Source: Candidatus Margulisiibacteriota bacterium
GTDB taxonomy: Bacteria; Margulisbacteria; WOR-1; O2-12-FULL-45-9
Assembly (NCBI GenBank): GCA_030018645.1
Contig: JASEHX010000081.1
Location: 1 to 5,878, forward strand
Reading direction: 5' to 3'
DNA length: 5,878 nt
In this document: in pieces, positions 4,583-5,878 of the stretch
How positions within the stretch are numbered: position 1 is the stretch's first letter
Layout of the letters: every line of letters starts with the position of its first letter
Notes under the pieces: model-generated
The model's input: only the letters and a program-made list of their open reading frames with translations
What the model was told of the DNA's origin: nothing
The model's database searches: none
Made by a program: the position numbers and the translations under genes

Positions 4583-5383
4583 ATGGCCCAATTTGTCATT
4601 TTACCCGTTCCCTTTGAAAAAACCACTACTTACGGCAAAGGGACCAAAAAGGGGCCGGCGGCCATCTTGGCGGCTTCCCAGCAAATTGAAACTTTTGACG
4701 AAGAATTACTGCAAGAAACCTATAAATTGGCTGGGATAAGAGTTGCAAAACCAGTTAAGGTCTTTGGTCTTAAGTCTTTGGTCGTTGGTCTTTTAAACGC
4801 CGGTAAAACCCCAGTTGTACTCGGCGGCGAACACTCAATAACCCCCCTCGTGGTCAGCGCCTTCGCGCAAAAATACCAAAACTTATCAGTCCTGCAACTG
4901 GATGCTCATGCCGATTTGCGGGATAGTTACCAGGGATCCAAAAACAGCCATGCTTGCGCCATGCGCCGGACGCTGGAGATTTGCCCAGTAGTTCAGGCGG
5001 GGATCCGCAATATTGCAAAAGAAGAGTACAATTTCGCAAAAAGTTGCGGGCAATTAACAAAAGTTCATTTCGCCGCTAAACTAGCCCCAATCAAGAAAAT
5101 TCTTTCCCAACTGTCCCGCCATGTTTACATTACAATTGACGTAGATGTTTTTGACCCCAGCTTGGTGCCTGCGACCGGCACTCCAGAACCAGGCGGGCTT
5201 TTTTGGGATCAGGTCTTGGATATATTAAGAGCCGTTTGCGCTAAAAAGAAAGTGGTTGGCTTTGATGTAGTAGAATTGGCCCCGATCAAGGGTTTGCCTG
5301 CTTCAGATTTTACCGCCGCCAAATTAATTTATCGACTAATGGGGTATCTTGCTAAGCAACCATTTTTCGGTTTGCCGCATTAA
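4583..5383 (+). CDS. speB: Agmatinase/arginase-family ureohydrolase
   Basis: This 266-residue binuclear manganese hydrolase belongs to the arginase/agmatinase family. Metal ligands are all visible: H84 in GGEHSIT, D107-H109-D111 in LDAHADLRD, and D186-D188 in ITIDVDVFDPS. SHACAMRR (122-129) and ATGTPEPGG (197-205) shape the active site. The DLRDSYQGSKNSHACAMRR arrangement is closer to agmatinase than to arginase, so the likely reaction is agmatine to putrescine and urea, the step of polyamine synthesis after arginine decarboxylation. Substrate cannot be proved from motifs, and formimidoylglutamase or guanidinobutyrase remain possible. The ATG is the only plausible start, since the frame is closed upstream with no other start codon. 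GAGGG is only one base away and the predicted transcript begins at the ATG, so initiation may be leaderless. Residues 59-71 are encoded by five 7-bp repeat units. The last 48 bases overlap the convergent HAD gene. Confidence 0.88.
   Translation: MAQFVILPVPFEKTTTYGKGTKKGPAAILAASQQIETFDEELLQETYKLAGIRVAKPVKVFGLKSLVVGLLNAGKTPVVLGGEHSITPLVVSAFAQKYQNLSVLQLDAHADLRDSYQGSKNSHACAMRRTLEICPVVQAGIRNIAKEEYNFAKSCGQLTKVHFAAKLAPIKKILSQLSRHVYITIDVDVFDPSLVPATGTPEPGGLFWDQVLDILRAVCAKKKVVGFDVVELAPIKGLPASDFTAAKLIYRLMGYLAKQPFFGLPH
4759..4793 (+). repeat. Five 7-bp tandem units inside the speB-like gene
   Basis: The units GGTCTTT, GGTCTTA, AGTCTTT, GGTCGTT and GGTCTTT run in unbroken register over 35 bases and encode K59 to L71 (KVFGLKSLVVGLL). 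This is the loop and helix just before the metal-binding GGEHS strand. The unit sequence differs from that in trpA, but the unit length is the same. Confidence 0.75.
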
Positions 5384-5830
5384 AATTCGGGGTAAAAAAG
5401 TTTCTGGCGTCATGGGGATGACGTAGATTGAATAAATGCCCAGCAAATTGGCCCCCAAAGTATCCATAAACAACTGATCGCCGATCATGGCAGTTTGGCG
5501 GGGCGAAGATTGCAGCAACTCGAGCGATTTCCAAAAGGCAAAGGGCAAAGGTTTTAAGCTCATAAATAAATAGGGAAGATTGAGCGCTTTTCCAATGTAA
5601 GCCACGCGGGCTGGATGGCGGCTGTTGGAAGTTAAACAAATCTTAAACCCTTCTTCTTTGCGGTTAGCAATCCATTCAAACACTCGGATGGGGACATCCG
5701 CCGATTTGCGCGGGATTAAAGTATCATCAATATCTAAGATAAGTGCGCTGATCCCGCGGGATTTTATGGCAGTGAAATCGATGGCGAAAATATCTTTTGC
5801 GATTTGGTTTGGTTGTAGTAAGTTCCTCAT
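5336..5830 (-). CDS. yqeG: YqeG/GEP4-family HAD phosphatase (HAD IIIA)
   Basis: This 164-residue phosphatase has all four HAD motifs: motif I LDIDDTL with nucleophile D33 and acid D35, motif II LTSNS (66-70), motif III K93 in SLKPLP, and motif IV IGDQLFMD with D118 and D123. The opening LLQPNQIAKDIFAID, the SLKP and IGDQL motifs and the C-terminal helix RQTEKWLLSK match the YqeG family (TIGR01668). Its eukaryotic relative GEP4 dephosphorylates phosphatidylglycerophosphate to phosphatidylglycerol, so a role in membrane lipid synthesis is likely but not shown here. The length fits the family (about 165-175). GAGGG lies only one base before the ATG, and a possible upstream gene ends four bases before it, so this is probably the downstream member of an operon entering from the right. 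Its last 15 codons are antisense to the last codons of the speB-like gene. Confidence 0.88.
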   Translation of the reverse strand: MRNLLQPNQIAKDIFAIDFTAIKSRGISALILDIDDTLIPRKSADVPIRVFEWIANRKEEGFKICLTSNSRHPARVAYIGKALNLPYLFMSLKPLPFAFWKSLELLQSSPRQTAMIGDQLFMDTLGANLLGIYSIYVIPMTPETFLPRILMRQTEKWLLSKIPH

Positions 5831-5834
5831 GCCC

Positions 5835-5878
5835 TCACCCGCTGGCCTTAAGGACGCCCCCCTCTCCCAGCCTGCCTG
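5835..5878 (-). CDS. Possible C-terminal end of an upstream gene (partial)
   Basis: On the - strand a frame enters from the window edge and ends in TGA at 5837-5835, reading GRLGEGGVLKASG. The stop lies four bases before the yqeG start, a normal operon spacing. The stretch is too short to identify and is much more GC-rich than the rest. Its GGGAGAGG and GGGTGAGGG strings also resemble dispersed non-coding repeats common in bacteria, so it may not be a gene. Confidence 0.25.
   Translation of the reverse strand, partial: GRLGEGGVLKASG

Overview
The window is a compact stretch of bacterial chromosome. It holds nine recognisable protein genes, almost no intergenic DNA and no RNA genes. Coding strands alternate: a + strand operon at 181-1928, a convergent - strand operon at 4502-1925, then a divergent + gene at 4583-5383 that runs tail-to-tail into a - strand gene at 5830-5336. 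Start codons include GTG and TTG, and most neighbours overlap by 1-48 bases. A four-S1-domain ribosomal protein, a YqeG/GEP4-type HAD phosphatase, a unimodal (Bacillus-type) QueF and a HEPN/MNT pair together suggest a Gram-positive-like or candidate-phylum lineage (Terrabacteria in the broad sense, e.g. relatives of Cyanobacteria/Margulisbacteria or Patescibacteria). The sequence alone does not settle the taxon.

Left operon (+): a near-consensus promoter at 121-149 drives mntA (MNT-type AMPylating antitoxin, catalytically intact by motif). Next comes a 57-codon hepT whose RX4HXY RNase motif is present but whose central roughly 50 residues are missing in frame. Then follow trpA (tryptophan synthase alpha chain) and an HD-domain phosphohydrolase. 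All four genes overlap. trpA has no visible ribosome binding site and starts inside the hepT remnant, so a decayed toxin-antitoxin unit may now act as the promoter and translational lead-in for a biosynthetic gene.

Central operon (-): rpsA (S1 protein, four S1 domains), pyrF (orotidine-5'-phosphate decarboxylase, TTG start overlapping the rpsA stop) and queF (preQ0 reductase of queuosine synthesis, ATGA overlap with pyrF). It links translation, UMP supply and tRNA modification. Its 3' end meets the HD gene with a 4-base overlap and no terminator between them.

Right part: an agmatinase/arginase-family gene (speB-like) diverges from rpsA. The two promoters appear to use the two strands of the same -35 box (TTGACAA/TTGTCAA). 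The speB-like gene and the convergent yqeG-like HAD phosphatase share 48 bases that encode the C-terminal helix of each protein. The last 44 bases are GC-rich and may be the tail of another - strand gene or a dispersed repeat.

The least expected signal is a set of short tandem repeats inside otherwise conserved genes: 7-bp units in trpA (4 copies) and in the speB-like gene (5 copies), and a 10-bp unit in rpsA (4.6 copies). None has a length divisible by three, none creates a stop codon, and each lies in a linker or peripheral segment. No CRISPR array, insertion sequence, tRNA or rRNA was seen. No wholly new system is evident; the hepT deletion and the coding-compatible repeats are the points most worth checking.
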